A stretch of 64,000 nt of DNA, from NCBI GenBank assembly GCA_019279435.1, contig JAAALK010000081.1, positions 60,069,318 to 60,133,317 on the forward strand, in the 5' to 3' direction. Origin of the DNA: Zizania palustris (taxonomy: Eukaryota; Streptophyta; Magnoliopsida; Poales; Poaceae). The translations under genes and the position numbers were made by a program. The notes beneath the pieces were generated by a model. The model was not told the origin of the DNA and searched no databases. It saw only the letters and a program-made list of their open reading frames with translations. Below, piece after piece: positions 36,081-46,597 of the stretch (position 1 is the first letter of the stretch; the number at the start of each line of letters is the position of its first letter).

Positions 36081-36582
36081 GTGTTAATTGCTCAAATGGT
36101 TGGGGAAAGTTTTGGAGGTTGAAGAAAGAAAGCTTCGGAAGCCAAGATCTACAAAAAATTTCGATGGGCTTCGACCCCCTTTTTATAGCCTTTCCGCTAG
36201 TTATTGTGCTTCGATCGTGCGTTCACAATTGCAAGTTCGACTTCTATCGCTGACAGGTGGACCCAGGAAGTGAAAAGGTGTAAACCCGCGGTAAATTTTC
36301 GACCATTACTTTTTCTAGGAGCCTAACGGCTACTTGAAAAGTAACGGCTCGAAATTAACGGCTCCTCAAGATGTTCCACCTCCGCAACAGTTCATTCCCC
36401 TACGAAGCATTTACACAGGAGTCGGTACAAAGTTTTCATCAGATATACGTCGATGTTAAAGATACTTCGAACGATTGTAATGCCTTCAAATTTTTCTATG
36501 TCCATGAATATGAAAATATTCCTTGAGTATACTACTCTCCTACTATATAGGCTAAATCGGAGAAGCGTATTCGAGGGGCTAC
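36081..36582. other. Tat E antisense promoter region and polypurine tract
   Basis: No gene. It holds the antisense TATA box (36178-36190), then AT-rich sequence, then the polypurine tract CGAGGGGCTAC at 36572-36582 just before the LTR. Confidence 0.65.
36178..36190 (-). promoter_or_regulatory. Antisense promoter TATA box of E aORF1
   Basis: The minus strand reads GGCTATAAAAAGG, about 100 bp upstream of the ATG at 36080. Confidence 0.58.
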
Positions 36583-37075
36583 TGTTAGGGGGAAAATACT
36601 TCATCCTCAAGGCTTTAGAGATCAACAGGCAAAGATAATTCATCAGCATCGAAGCATGTGTTCATCTCCAAGATGATGAAGTTTCCAAGCTGAAGGATAC
36701 TTCGGCTTCATGGTTCGAAGGTATCCTCCGAAGGCTCCGAAGCTACAGTGGAAAACATCAAGATTGAGAAGACGTCTGCATTATCTATCTTCTCCAGATA
36801 GATTTTACTATTTTAACCCTATTCGGGGTACCAAATAGTTTCCACTATGCCAGTTGTAATTGAGGGGTAAATAGGTCTTTTCCTTAGAGTTTTTACCTAT
36901 GAATACCCCTTCTCACCTTGTAATAGGCATCGAATACTCAGCTATTCAATACAGAACTTCGAACTACTTTGAGCTATTATCCTATTCGGAGGCTCGAAAT
37001 AGTCCGCATCACAAACTCTTTGTTTGTTAGTTCTTAATCTTCGAGAACGTGTTAGCGTAATCCTTTGCGCCAACA
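36583..37075 (+). mobile_element. 3' LTR of Tat element E
   Basis: A 493-bp LTR from TGTTAGGGGGAAAATAC to TTGCGCCAACA, closely similar to LTR D. Its TATA box is changed to CTATGAATA (36898-36906). GCTAC follows it at 37076-37080 and also precedes it at 36578-36582, where it forms the end of the polypurine tract. It interrupts the antisense gene of element F. Confidence 0.88.
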
Positions 37076-38035
37076 GCTACCATTCAGGTATGCAACATAC
37101 AACAAGTATACTTAGTTAATAAAAAACGTATTGTACTCACTTTGTTTCTTTGCAGCAATTCGTCCTTGCTATAGCGGCATTGACTTCCAATGAGCTCGAA
37201 ACCAATCGACTCAAAAGGAAGGTTACAACCCTCTAGAATGTCATCAAGGGCTCCGAAGGCAAAACTTTGCAACTAGAGGAGGAGCTCCTCGAAGAGCGGA
37301 TGGCTAAGGCCATTGCGGAGGAGGCACTCCAGACCGAACTGCAGACCTGCACTACACTCAAATCTTCGATAGAAGAAATTCAAGCCGAGCGCATGGTGCT
37401 AAGGGCCGAGGTTGAGAGGCTTCGGCGAGCAGAGTCAGACTCCAGTGCACAGCTTGTAGAGATTCAAAATTCAGTCAAACAAGCACTGGCTTAGAAGAAT
37501 TCTTTGATATCAAGGATAGTTGAGGTCTCTGCTTTTGCTTCTGATCTGACGGAGGCCGAGGCAAAGCACATCACGATTGCTGATCAAACTATGGATACCC
37601 TTCGGGGTGTCCTGGAATATTTTGGCATGATGTGCCCCTCATCTTCATCTGTAGCAAGTGAGCCTCTCGACCGGAAGCTGAAGATGATCCAAGCGGCGAC
37701 GAAGATGATGAAGTGCTCCAGTACTCGCTACGGAGAGATCTTCAGGCAAGTAGACAGGATCGGAGTCCTTTGACACCATGAAGCTGTCGGGATCTTTGTT
37801 GCTCCAGTGAGGGGTTCGAAAGCCAGCAGGCTTCAAAGATGAGGACTTGTTGTGACCTTCTTTGGACATGGCTTCTGCCTAGGAAGCCTTCCGAGTGACC
37901 TGGAAAACAGATCACGAAGTTGTGGCCAAGGCTTGGATCGACGAAGCCCATCAGCAACAGTAATCTCAGACTAAGCCTTCGGCTCCGACTCCACCAGCTC
38001 CGCTAACCGACCAGAAGGTCTAGCTCGTAGGGCGC
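37076..38035 (+). pseudogene. Tat element F antisense gene aORF1, C-terminal half
   Basis: F lies on the minus strand, so its antisense gene reads on the plus strand. Frames at 37267-37494 and 37504-37773 carry the coiled-coil part (LEEELLEERMAKAIAEEALQ) and a TLRGVLEYFGMMCPSS segment shared with E. A TAG at 37492-37494 lies between them. The WIDEAHQQ...PLTDQKV tail and stop come near 38020. The N-terminal domain is missing because LTR E interrupts the gene at 37075/37076. Confidence 0.72.
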
Positions 38036-38127
38036 TTAAACATGTACAAGAAGTCTTATAATGCCGTTTATCTTAATGAATGAAAAGTTTATAAATGAGA
38101 AGTCTTTGCTTGGATGTTTATTTTTAG

Positions 38128-38511
38128 GTTTTGTTAGATACTTCGGAGCCTGACCTCGAAGTGTTGGAGCTTAACGAAGGGCTTCGCCAACAGTAGGATA
38201 TCCTCAAAAGCTTAAGGCCTTACCAGCGTTCACATTTTTATGTTCCTCGAGGGGAGCAAGGGGAAATGTCACCTGACCTTCATAGCGAAGTCCTAGCTTC
38301 TATTAAAGAAGAGGATAAGGAAGTAGCATCTTTGTCGTCAGATTATGTAGATTGGTTTGACTCGGAGTGCCAAGTCGAAGACCCATTGAAGGCTAGCTCC
38401 GAAAAACTTCTATCTTGGGCTGAACTTCAAGAAGAGCAGAAAAAGCTATGAGCTTCGAAGAAGAAAGGCACTCAAACTAAGAGGAATGTTTTGAGAACTC
38501 CAGGCTCTTAA
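38128..38511 (+). pseudogene. Tat element F second antisense ORF (aORF2)
   Basis: An acceptor-like TTTATTTTTAG precedes a frame with DLEVLELNEGL, VPRGEQGE, EVLASIKEEDKEVAS, YVDWFDSECQ and WAELQEEQKKL. It ends in TAA at 38509-38511 and holds stops near 38194 and 38449. It aligns with the C and E copies. Confidence 0.6.
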
Positions 38512-39287
38512 GACCGAAGTGGTCCTAGCGGTAGCTCTAGAGGTCGGAGCAGTCTCCTGCTTCTATTTAGGCTTAGACTAGAATTTTTCATGATGTAATG
38601 TAATATGATTACCCTATTAATATAATATGTTTCAGAACTAAGTTTATAAATGTAAGCTCCGATAATAGTCGCTTAGGACTTTACGAAGTGTTTCATTTGG
38701 CTGGAGCCTTGAAACCTTATTGCTTGGTCGCCTACAACTCTTTTATAGATGCTTCGAACCTGGAGGCCGAAAATCTATTCTTTTAAAGTCCTTAGACTCT
38801 TCTACGGATCCTAACAAGCCGGAGCCTGTAATCCATAGACTTTGGCCACCTTCGGCTCTTTTACAGATGCTTCGAACCTAGAGGGCGGAAATCTGTTCTT
38901 TTAAAGTCCTTAGACTCTTCTACGGATACTAACAAACCGGAGCCTAGAATCCGTAGGCTTTGGCCACCTTCGGCTCTTTTACAGATGCTTCGAACCCGGA
39001 GGCCGGAAATCTGTTCTTTTAAAGTCCTTAGACTCTTCTACTAATCCTAACAAGCTGGAGCCTGGAATCCATAGGCTTTGGCCACCTTCGGCTCTTTTAT
39101 GGAATCCTTGAGCCGGTGGTTCAAAGGCCGTTTGCTGGGTTTTGATGAAAGATGCTTACCTCCTTAAGCATCTCTGTTCACCTGATGCATCCACCAGGGG
39201 TAAGGAATATTTGAAGAGTAAGCATAATTTGAACCTCCATCTTTATTTAACTTAGAAAGGTAATTTACAATTGATTACAAGGAGCCC
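38512..39287. other. Tat F region between pol and antisense genes
   Basis: Non-coding; includes an AT-rich stretch (38580-38650) and the 118-bp repeat array. No gene is seen. Confidence 0.65.
38701..39110 (+). repeat. 118-bp tandem repeat in Tat F, 3.5 copies
   Basis: Copies begin CTGGAGCCTT, CCGGAGCCTG, CCGGAGCCTA and CTGGAGCCTG at 38701, 38819, 38937 and 39055, an exact 118-bp step. Shared words include TTTAAAGTCCTTAGACTC. Confidence 0.93.
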
Positions 39288-41300
39288 CTAAGCGTAATAG
39301 CGCTTAAGGTGTTCTGCATGCCATGCATGCTTCAACTCTTCCCCTTCTAAATTAGCTAAATTAAACAAGCGGGGTGCCCTGAGCGTAGGATAATATATGG
39401 TCCTTCCCATTTGTTTCCTAGCTTCCCCGGCGCGATTACACTTCGCAGCACCAAATGACCTGGTCTAAGCTCATTCACTTTTATCTTTGGGTCATACCAT
39501 GTCATCGTTTGGTCTTGGTACTTCGTCAAATTGGCGATAGCTCGAAGCATTGTTTCTTCTAACAAGTCCAGCGAAGTGTTCCTTTCATCATCATTCCTGG
39601 GCTCCATTACGTGAAGGGATTTGCCATTAAGCTCCGTAGGAGTCATGGCCTCATCTCCGAATAACAACCTAAATGCGGTGAAGCCCGTGGACCTAGCTTG
39701 AGTGGTGTGAATGGACCATAGAATCTTAGGAAGCTCTTCCGTCCATATCCCCTTAGACAACCCAACAATCCTTCGATTCAAACCGGAGAGAATATTTCCA
39801 TTTGCCCGCTCGACGGATCCGTTGGATTGGGGGTGGCGAACAGCTGTGAAGCATAACTTGATGCCTAGGCCTTCGTAAAACTCTTTAAAGGGGTCGGCTT
39901 CAAATTGAGTGCCATTATCAATAGTTAACTCCCTAGGCACTCTGAACCTGCAAATGATATTCTGCCAAAAGATTTTTTGTACATTTTTTGAAGTGATAGC
40001 AGTTAGGGGTTCAACTTCGACCCATTTAGAAAAATATTCGATTGCTACCACCTCAAACTTCAAGCTACCTTTTGCCATTTGGAATGGGCCAATGAGATCC
40101 ATTGCCTGTCGTTCCATTGGCCATACCGAAGCAATAATTTGAAGAGGTGTCGGTGGACGATGGCTCCACCTACCAATCCACTAGCACCCTTGGCAGGTTC
40201 GATCCAATTTTTCTGCATCTCTTACAATTGTTGGCCAATAAAGCCCTTAGAGAAGTGTCTTTCCCGCTAGAGCACGAGGGGCTAGATGGCTGCCACACAT
40301 GCCTTTGTGAATGTCCCGAAGTATATCTTGGCCTTCGAGTTGTGGGATGCACCGGAGTAGGGGAGAACAAACTCAGACTTTATAAAGTATTCCATTGACA
40401 AACTCATAATTTCGAGCCCTTGCTTGGAGCCTTTGGAAATCCGGACCTTCTAATGAAGCCGCACTGTTTTGCAAAACATCCAAAAATTGGAGTCCACCAA
40501 TCAGCGACTGGAATGCAAAGGACCTCTATAGAGGGTAGCTGATGCACCGTAGGCTTAATAAGTTCTTCATAAAAAGCACCCTCTGGGACGTCCAATGCTC
40601 CGGCTATAGCCTTCGCTAGAATATCTGCAAGTTGATTATCCGCTCTAGGGATGCTTCGAATAGAAATTTCTTTAAACAATGCTTCGATCTTGCGGATTTC
40701 TTCTAAATACTTCGCAAGATGTGGATTCCTGGCTTGGAAGCTCTTGTCAACATGTCGTACGACGACTTGGAATCTATTTTTATTATAATTCTCGTTGCTC
40801 CAAGTGCTCTTGCCTTTCGGAGGCCTAGCAGGATCCCTTCGTATTCTACAATATTGTTAGTGGTCTTAAAGTTGAGCCTTGCAGAATACATGGCCTTCTG
40901 CCCTGACGGCAATATTATTATAGCTCCAGCTCCGGCACTAGATGCCTGATAGGCTCTACGAATGGAGTCGACTCAGCCACAAAGTCAGTTATGACTTGGG
41001 ACTTGATAGTTGTTCTTGTCATGAAGGAAATACCGAAGGGGGCTAGCTCGACAACCCATTTGCTAATCCTACCCGTAGAGTCTTTGCTCCGAAGCATATC
41101 ACCAAGGGGATACGAGGTAGGGACAATCAGATTATGTGCTAAGAAGTAATACCTTAGCTTCCGTGAGGCCATTACCAAAGCATAAAAAAAATTTCGAGCT
41201 CGGACTATCTTGTCTTTGCTCCGGACAAAGCTTCTGAAATGAAGTATACTGGTTTCTGCACCAGTTTTCCCTTAAGCTCTATTTCCCTGACCAGCACTGT
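39288..41300 (-). pseudogene. Tat element F pol remnant (RT end, RNase H, integrase)
   Basis: The minus strand shows the RT/RNase H connection (41178-40918; SYPLGDMLRSKDSTGRI), RNase H (40912-40703 and 40679-40404), and the integrase zinc finger region with breaks. The integrase core is at 40117-39356 (AMDLIGPF, TIDNGTQFEAD, SNGSVERANG; triad Asp, Asp and Glu all present). The C-terminus lies near 39288 after a frame change. Everything upstream of the RT palm C-terminus is lost at 41300, where element A begins. Confidence 0.82.
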
Positions 41301-41305
41301 CCAAT

Positions 41306-42624
41306 TATTTCCACCGGTGATTGTCATCTGCTATTTCATCACGCTGTCGTAGTTTCTTTTTCGTCGCCGATCTGAGATGTGCGCGACTTGCAGCATCCTA
41401 GGCATAGCAGCCTAGGCCCTAGGACCTAGGCTCTTAGCAGCGCATGCTCACAGTCACAGCAGAAGTCCTGCAGCCAAGGCGGCAGAACAGGGAGCAGGCC
41501 TAGCGCTGCGAGGGATTGCCTGACGCGAAAATTTGTCTTGTTCCATCACCAGAGTCCCATCCGGCCGGCTGAAATTTTTTTTACATGCATCAAGTTGTGG
41601 CTGCAAGGTGTGACATCTCCCTTCGTGGCGCATCAGATCAGCAACAACAAAATAGCAGCAGGCGGCGTCAGCCCATGCATGCAGCAGCAGCAGAATAGCA
41701 GCAGTCGGCGTCAGCCCACGCATGCAGCAGCAGCATGTGCATCGTATAGCGTGAGTGTGCGTCAGGCTTTTCTGGGCACGTAGCACCTATTTTTCCCGAG
41801 GCACGCAGCTACAGCTAGGCAGAAGTTTTCCAGCGCGGGGGCCAAGACTCGTGCAAAGCGCAGTAGTTGCGTCCGGCCATGGCGCAGTAGTTTTCTTCAC
41901 GTGTTTCCACAGCGCGGCGACCGGGACAAGGTGCGGCAGTAGGACCTTGTGATGTCGGCGACGTTTAACAAGGCGGAGACAAAGCAACAGCAAACGCAAG
42001 TAATTTTTCTGATCTAATCTCCTATTTTTCATTTAGATTAATTAAATCAATAATAATTTATTCTTAATTAGCATGCAAATCTGGTTAGTAATTTCGTGAA
42101 TAATTTTTATCTGCTAAAACCTTATTAGTGCTTGCATATTATTTATTTAAGTATTTTTAGTGTGTTAGTATAAAAAGAAAAAATTAATTAAAAAATCAGT
42201 CACAGTAATATTTTCTATTCTCGATTTACGTGGAATATATCTGTTTTATTTCTGAATTTATCTCTGAATCATCCATGTTTTATTCACTTGATTAGTACTT
42301 TATTCTTAGATTGCAATATGAATATTTATTGATATATCTAGGTGTTTTCCTGTGCACATCAAGTATTTATTAAATCATTTGAGAACACATTTTTATTTAT
42401 TGCAGTTATTTTGTTTAGTTTAATTTATTTTTAATATCGTCGTTAATATCATTTTAATTAGGACATCGGTTATTTTTAGGCTAGACAACTTTAGTACTTG
42501 TGATTTGCTTTTCTACTACTGTTTGTCTGTCGAGGTGCATTGGGTGTTGGGTTTAGGCCATTGATTCGAAAGAATTTTTTTGGCACCCATGCACCCCCCT
42601 CTGGTCGCTACTTTCGGTCCTACA
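41306..42624 (+). mobile_element. 5' LTR of SIRE element A, start truncated
   Basis: Aligns with 47176-48282 of the intact 3' LTR and ends CTTTCGGTCCTACA at 42624. Roughly the first 580 bases, including the TATA box, are missing at the junction with F. It is visibly more diverged from the 3' LTR than the two arms are from each other. The frames at 41454-41786 and 41787-42032 are LTR sequence. Confidence 0.85.
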
Positions 42625-42626
42625 AG

Positions 42627-42638
42627 TGGTATTAGAGC
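42627..42638 (+). other. Primer binding site of element A
   Basis: TGGTATTAGAGC, one mismatch from the tRNA-iMet site seen in element G, two bases after the LTR. Confidence 0.85.
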
Positions 42639-42689
42639 GAGGTTAGGGTTTTTCATACCTTAACCAGTTCTAAACCCAGGTCGTGATCG

Positions 42690-44998
42690 TGACTTCCTCT
42701 GGAAAAGTCCCGTCCCTTGAAGCTTTTGACTACACTTATTAGAAGACTCGCATGCGAGCCTATCTTATGAGCCGGAGCTCGAACATTTTGGATATTTGTG
42801 CTCACGCTACTTTTACTATACTTCGTGTTGTTGAGCGCACTTCTGCTGATATAATTGCCAAACATTAGAACAATAGCAAAGCGGTGAACATTTTATTTTC
42901 TGGTTTAGGTCCTAGTGAGTTTGAGCATGTTAGCCATCTCGACACTGCTCAAGAGATCTAGGCTACCCTCCAGGCACACCATGAGGGGATAGCTCAAGTC
43001 AAGGCTAGGCTCTATTAGACCTACCGACGTGAGTATGAAAATTTCTCACAGAAGCCAGGTGAGACTGTTGAGGCTTTGTTTGGTCATTTTCAAACGATCA
43101 TTAACAAGCTTTGGGCCAACAAGGCCAAGCGTGATCAGCTGGTCTCAGATCATGAACAGGTGCTCAAGGTTCTTCTTACCTTGGACCCTAAGATCTAGGA
43201 GATCAAGGTTTCCTCTATTATTGAGAGTGCTTCCTATGATACCTTGAATGTCGCAAAGTTTTTAGTAAGCTCAAGGCCTCAGAGATTGATATCCAGTTGA
43301 GATCAAATCTCACTGGTTCTGGCTCAAAAACCCTGGCCCTTGCGACACCTTCTGCTGATCCTATTGCTTTGAGTTGTACTGCATTTCTTTGATGTCTATC
43401 TCCGAGGATCAGCTTGATTCGATAGGAGATGATGATCTGTGTTTGTTTAACAACCGGGTGCGCCGTGTCTATGATAAACGAATGCTTAAAAGACACGGCA
43501 CAAAATCCGGATGCTTTTAGTGTGGTGATCCAGGTAATTTCATCACCGTCTGCCCCAAGCAAAAGAGTTACAAGAAGGGAACCGGCGATAGCTCCTACGA
43601 CTCTGGCAAGCACGACAACTCCACTTTCATAAAGGGCAAGCCCAAGACAAGATTTTTTCGAAAGGCTCTGAAGGACTACAGGCATGAGAACAAGAAGCGA
43701 GACAAGGCCTTCTTCACCGAGATGGAGAAAAGCTACTCCAAGAGTTCTTCGTCTTCTTCCTCGTCTTCAAGTTCAAGTGATGAAGAGATCATGATCAAGA
43801 AGGGGAAGGACAGGGATGATCCGGCGGGACTATGCTTCATGGCCTTCGAGGACAAGCCGAAGAGTCGCTCACGTTATATCCGAAGACCTCGCAAGAGCTT
43901 CTGCTCAATATCTCTTGGGGATAAGGAAGAAAAGGGCTCCTCCGACAACTCCGACGATGAAGACGATGAAAAAGTATCTTCCTATGAACAAGAAGTTGTT
44001 AATTTGCTAGAAGAGAACCGTTAGGAGATAAAGTATTGGGAGAAACTGATTACAGGGGCTAAAAAGAGGATAGATTAGCTTGAGAGTGAGCTTGCCATGG
44101 CAAATGGCAAGTTTGAGAGTTTGTCTTCTTCCCCTTGCTTGGGTGTTAGTAGTGAGTGCTCTAACTGTGAGGTGTTTTTGTGTGACCTGATGACTCTGAA
44201 GTCTGGTCACACAGAGAGGGTAGATGAGAGAGACGCTATGGCCACTGAGCTTGAATGCGCTCAGCTGGAGCTAAAAGATGCTCATGCCACTATCGTCGTG
44301 TTCGGTGTAGACTGCCCATCCCATTTAGCTAGTATAGCTGAGCTGAGAGCCAAGAGTGATGAGAAGGTGGTCGAGTTAGCTGGAGTGAGAGCTGAGTTGT
44401 AGCAGACTAAGCTAGAGCTTGAGACCTTGTAAGTTCCACCCACTGTTTGTGAGAACTTCTTGTCCCTGAGATTGGAGCTGATCAAGCTAAAAGCTGAGAA
44501 GTCTGTCGAAGTTGATAGAGAGTGTGAGATCTGCTTGTCTCAGGTGGAGGTGCTAGCTTCCTTGAGAGAGGAGTTAGCTGATGTTCAGAACGAGAACTTT
44601 TACCTCCGTCAGATCATGAGTTGGATTAGTGGCAGAGAGCCACAACTTGGTATGATGATTCAACAGTTCAAGAGGCAGGATCAGTTTGGGGTAGGTTACA
44701 CCTATACCAAGGTTGACTTTGAGAGTGCCATTAGTCGTGCAGTGGAGTGGAGCAAGATGACTCTAGAGCAGAGATATCTCAAGACTCACTCCACTAAGTC
44801 TTTTCAGGTTAATCAGCCCAAGGATGGAGTGTTCCAAGAGCAACCTTAAGCTCCACCCAAGAAGCAAATATGGGTTCCAAAGCCTAAACCTCTCCTCACT
44901 TCTCTTGACTCTTTACCTAGACCCTCTCACACAAAATAATCTACACCTAACACCACCAAGCCTAAGAACCCCAAGCCTCAACCACATCCAATTAGTGT
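42690..44998 (+). pseudogene. SIRE-type gag of element A, broken
   Basis: The expected start codon reads GTG at 42690. The core follows the copia gag (UBN2-type) pattern, with FEHVSHLDTAQE and YENFSQKPGETVEALFG. Stops at 42959, 43016 and 43196 interrupt it. A CCHC zinc knuckle near 43510 contains a stop. Beyond it is the extended C-terminal gag domain typical of SIRE: a serine run and acidic/basic tract (43722-44024), coiled-coil parts (44097-44402 and 44460-44849), and a GMMIQQFKRQDQFGVGYTYTKVDF motif in the last of these. The tail is rich in Pro and Lys. Confidence 0.8.
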
Positions 44999-45024
44999 AG
45001 GGAAAACCCATGTCTTCATTCAAA

Positions 45025-45198
45025 AACCAAACATATTGATGTGCGTTTTTACTTTCTGAGGGATCAATATGAGAAAGGGGTCATTGATCTTGTTCATGTT
45101 GATACCCATCAGCAGTTGGCTGACATTTTTACCAAACCCCTAGATCAATCTACTTTTGAGCGTTTGCGAGGGGATTTGGGAGTCTTGTATCCTTTTTA
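45025..45198 (+). pseudogene. RNase H C-terminal remnant of element A
   Basis: About 55 codons matching the end of copia pol: KHIDVR-like start, FLRDQYEKGVIDLVHVD, QQLADIFTKPLD. It follows directly after the gag tail, so protease, integrase, RT and most of RNase H are deleted. Confidence 0.78.
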
Positions 45199-46586
45199 GG
45201 ATATTTTGAGTCAGTTTTTCTTTCTCCTTTACCTTTTTCTTGAGTCTTTTTGTGTGAGTTCATATCATGCATAATCATATATGACATTTTGAGCTTGCTT
45301 CTATTATATGATTGATCTTCTTTACTTGCTCTAGCTAGTATATGCTTTTGATTACTTGTCGATGATCATGTTCTGTTTCAGTTCACATGATATGTCTGAT
45401 ATTTGTCATATGCATGACTTTTATGCTTTAAAATTGAAAAATGATCACCATTGCTTCTAGTAACTAGCATGTGTAGGCTGAGTGCTTTTGCTATCTTATA
45501 CATGCCTGCTGGCTAGTTCCTCACTTAGATGCAGATATGCAACTTGGACATCTATGTGCTTTAAACATGAAAAATGTGCTATAAAATGATAAAAAATCAG
45601 AAAAAATGAAAAATTCATGCCTTTTTATGCTTATTTGAAAAGATCCAGGTGGGTTTGCTTTGTCGCATTACATTGTTCCGGATTGCTTACCATAGCACTT
45701 TGGTACGAACTAGGATAGTGTAATGTATGCCAAGACCAGTGTCTTAAGCTTCTGATGGTCCAGTTCTGGCCTAGGCTTGACTTGGTAGGTTATCATAAGG
45801 TTGACATGCAAATAACCCCTGGCAAAAATGAAAAAGGAAAAGAAAAAGGCTGAAATTTAAAAGGATAACAAGTTTGCTGAAGCACTTAGTTCTGGATAAT
45901 GCTTATCTTGGTAGATATCAGTTAGCTTTTGCATCTCATGCTTCACTGTGCTTGTCAACTAGAAAATGTGGTGATGCTTTTGTTTGCAAAAATCGAAAAA
46001 TACGTGCTAATGACTCTCTTTAGATATCATCTGTTGCACTGATCATGTCATGTATCTTAGATAGTATGTCTTTTACTATACCTGTTAGATGTTGTAATTG
46101 CAGTCAACCATATCTAAGAAGCGTGCTTTTTACACTCCACCTGCACCCCAATTGCATTCATGGCATATTTTGACGGGGAGGTACATTTCAGGGGGAGTTG
46201 TGTCTGTGTCTCTTTAGAGTGCATTTAGTCTCACTTGATGAGTCCAATTGTCAACAAGTGGGGGAAATTTTGGGTTACTCACTTTTCTTAAAAGAGTTTA
46301 GGGGAGTTTTGGCTTTCAATGGGATTTATTTCAGGGGAGCTTTTTTAGTCTCTTTTGTCTTTACTCTTTACATATCCTTGTTGATAGTTCTGAGATTGCA
46401 CTTGTTTTGAGTCTATTATTTTTTGTTAATCATAATGACTGTTTTCTTGTTTCTATTTGACTTTTGGTCATTAGGGTTAAACTTTTATTTTCTTCTTTCT
46501 GTTTTTTTATGTTTTTGTTTTCATGTTTCCACATGTTTTGCAGGTTCTGAAGAATTGCTGAAGAGGGTGTTGACAATGCACTCATC
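45199..46586 (+). other. Element A 3' non-coding domain
   Basis: Untranslated SIRE domain. It contains the block 45641-45824 conserved with element B, and five purine tracts resembling the polypurine tract at 46175, 46190, 46256, 46301 and 46333. The frames at 46198-46410 and 46423-46650 are not recognised proteins. Confidence 0.72.
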
Positions 46587-46597
46587 AAGGGGGAGAT
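46587..46597 (+). other. Polypurine tract of element A
   Basis: AAGGGGGAGAT immediately before the TGAGG start of the 3' LTR; plus-strand primer site. Confidence 0.88.
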
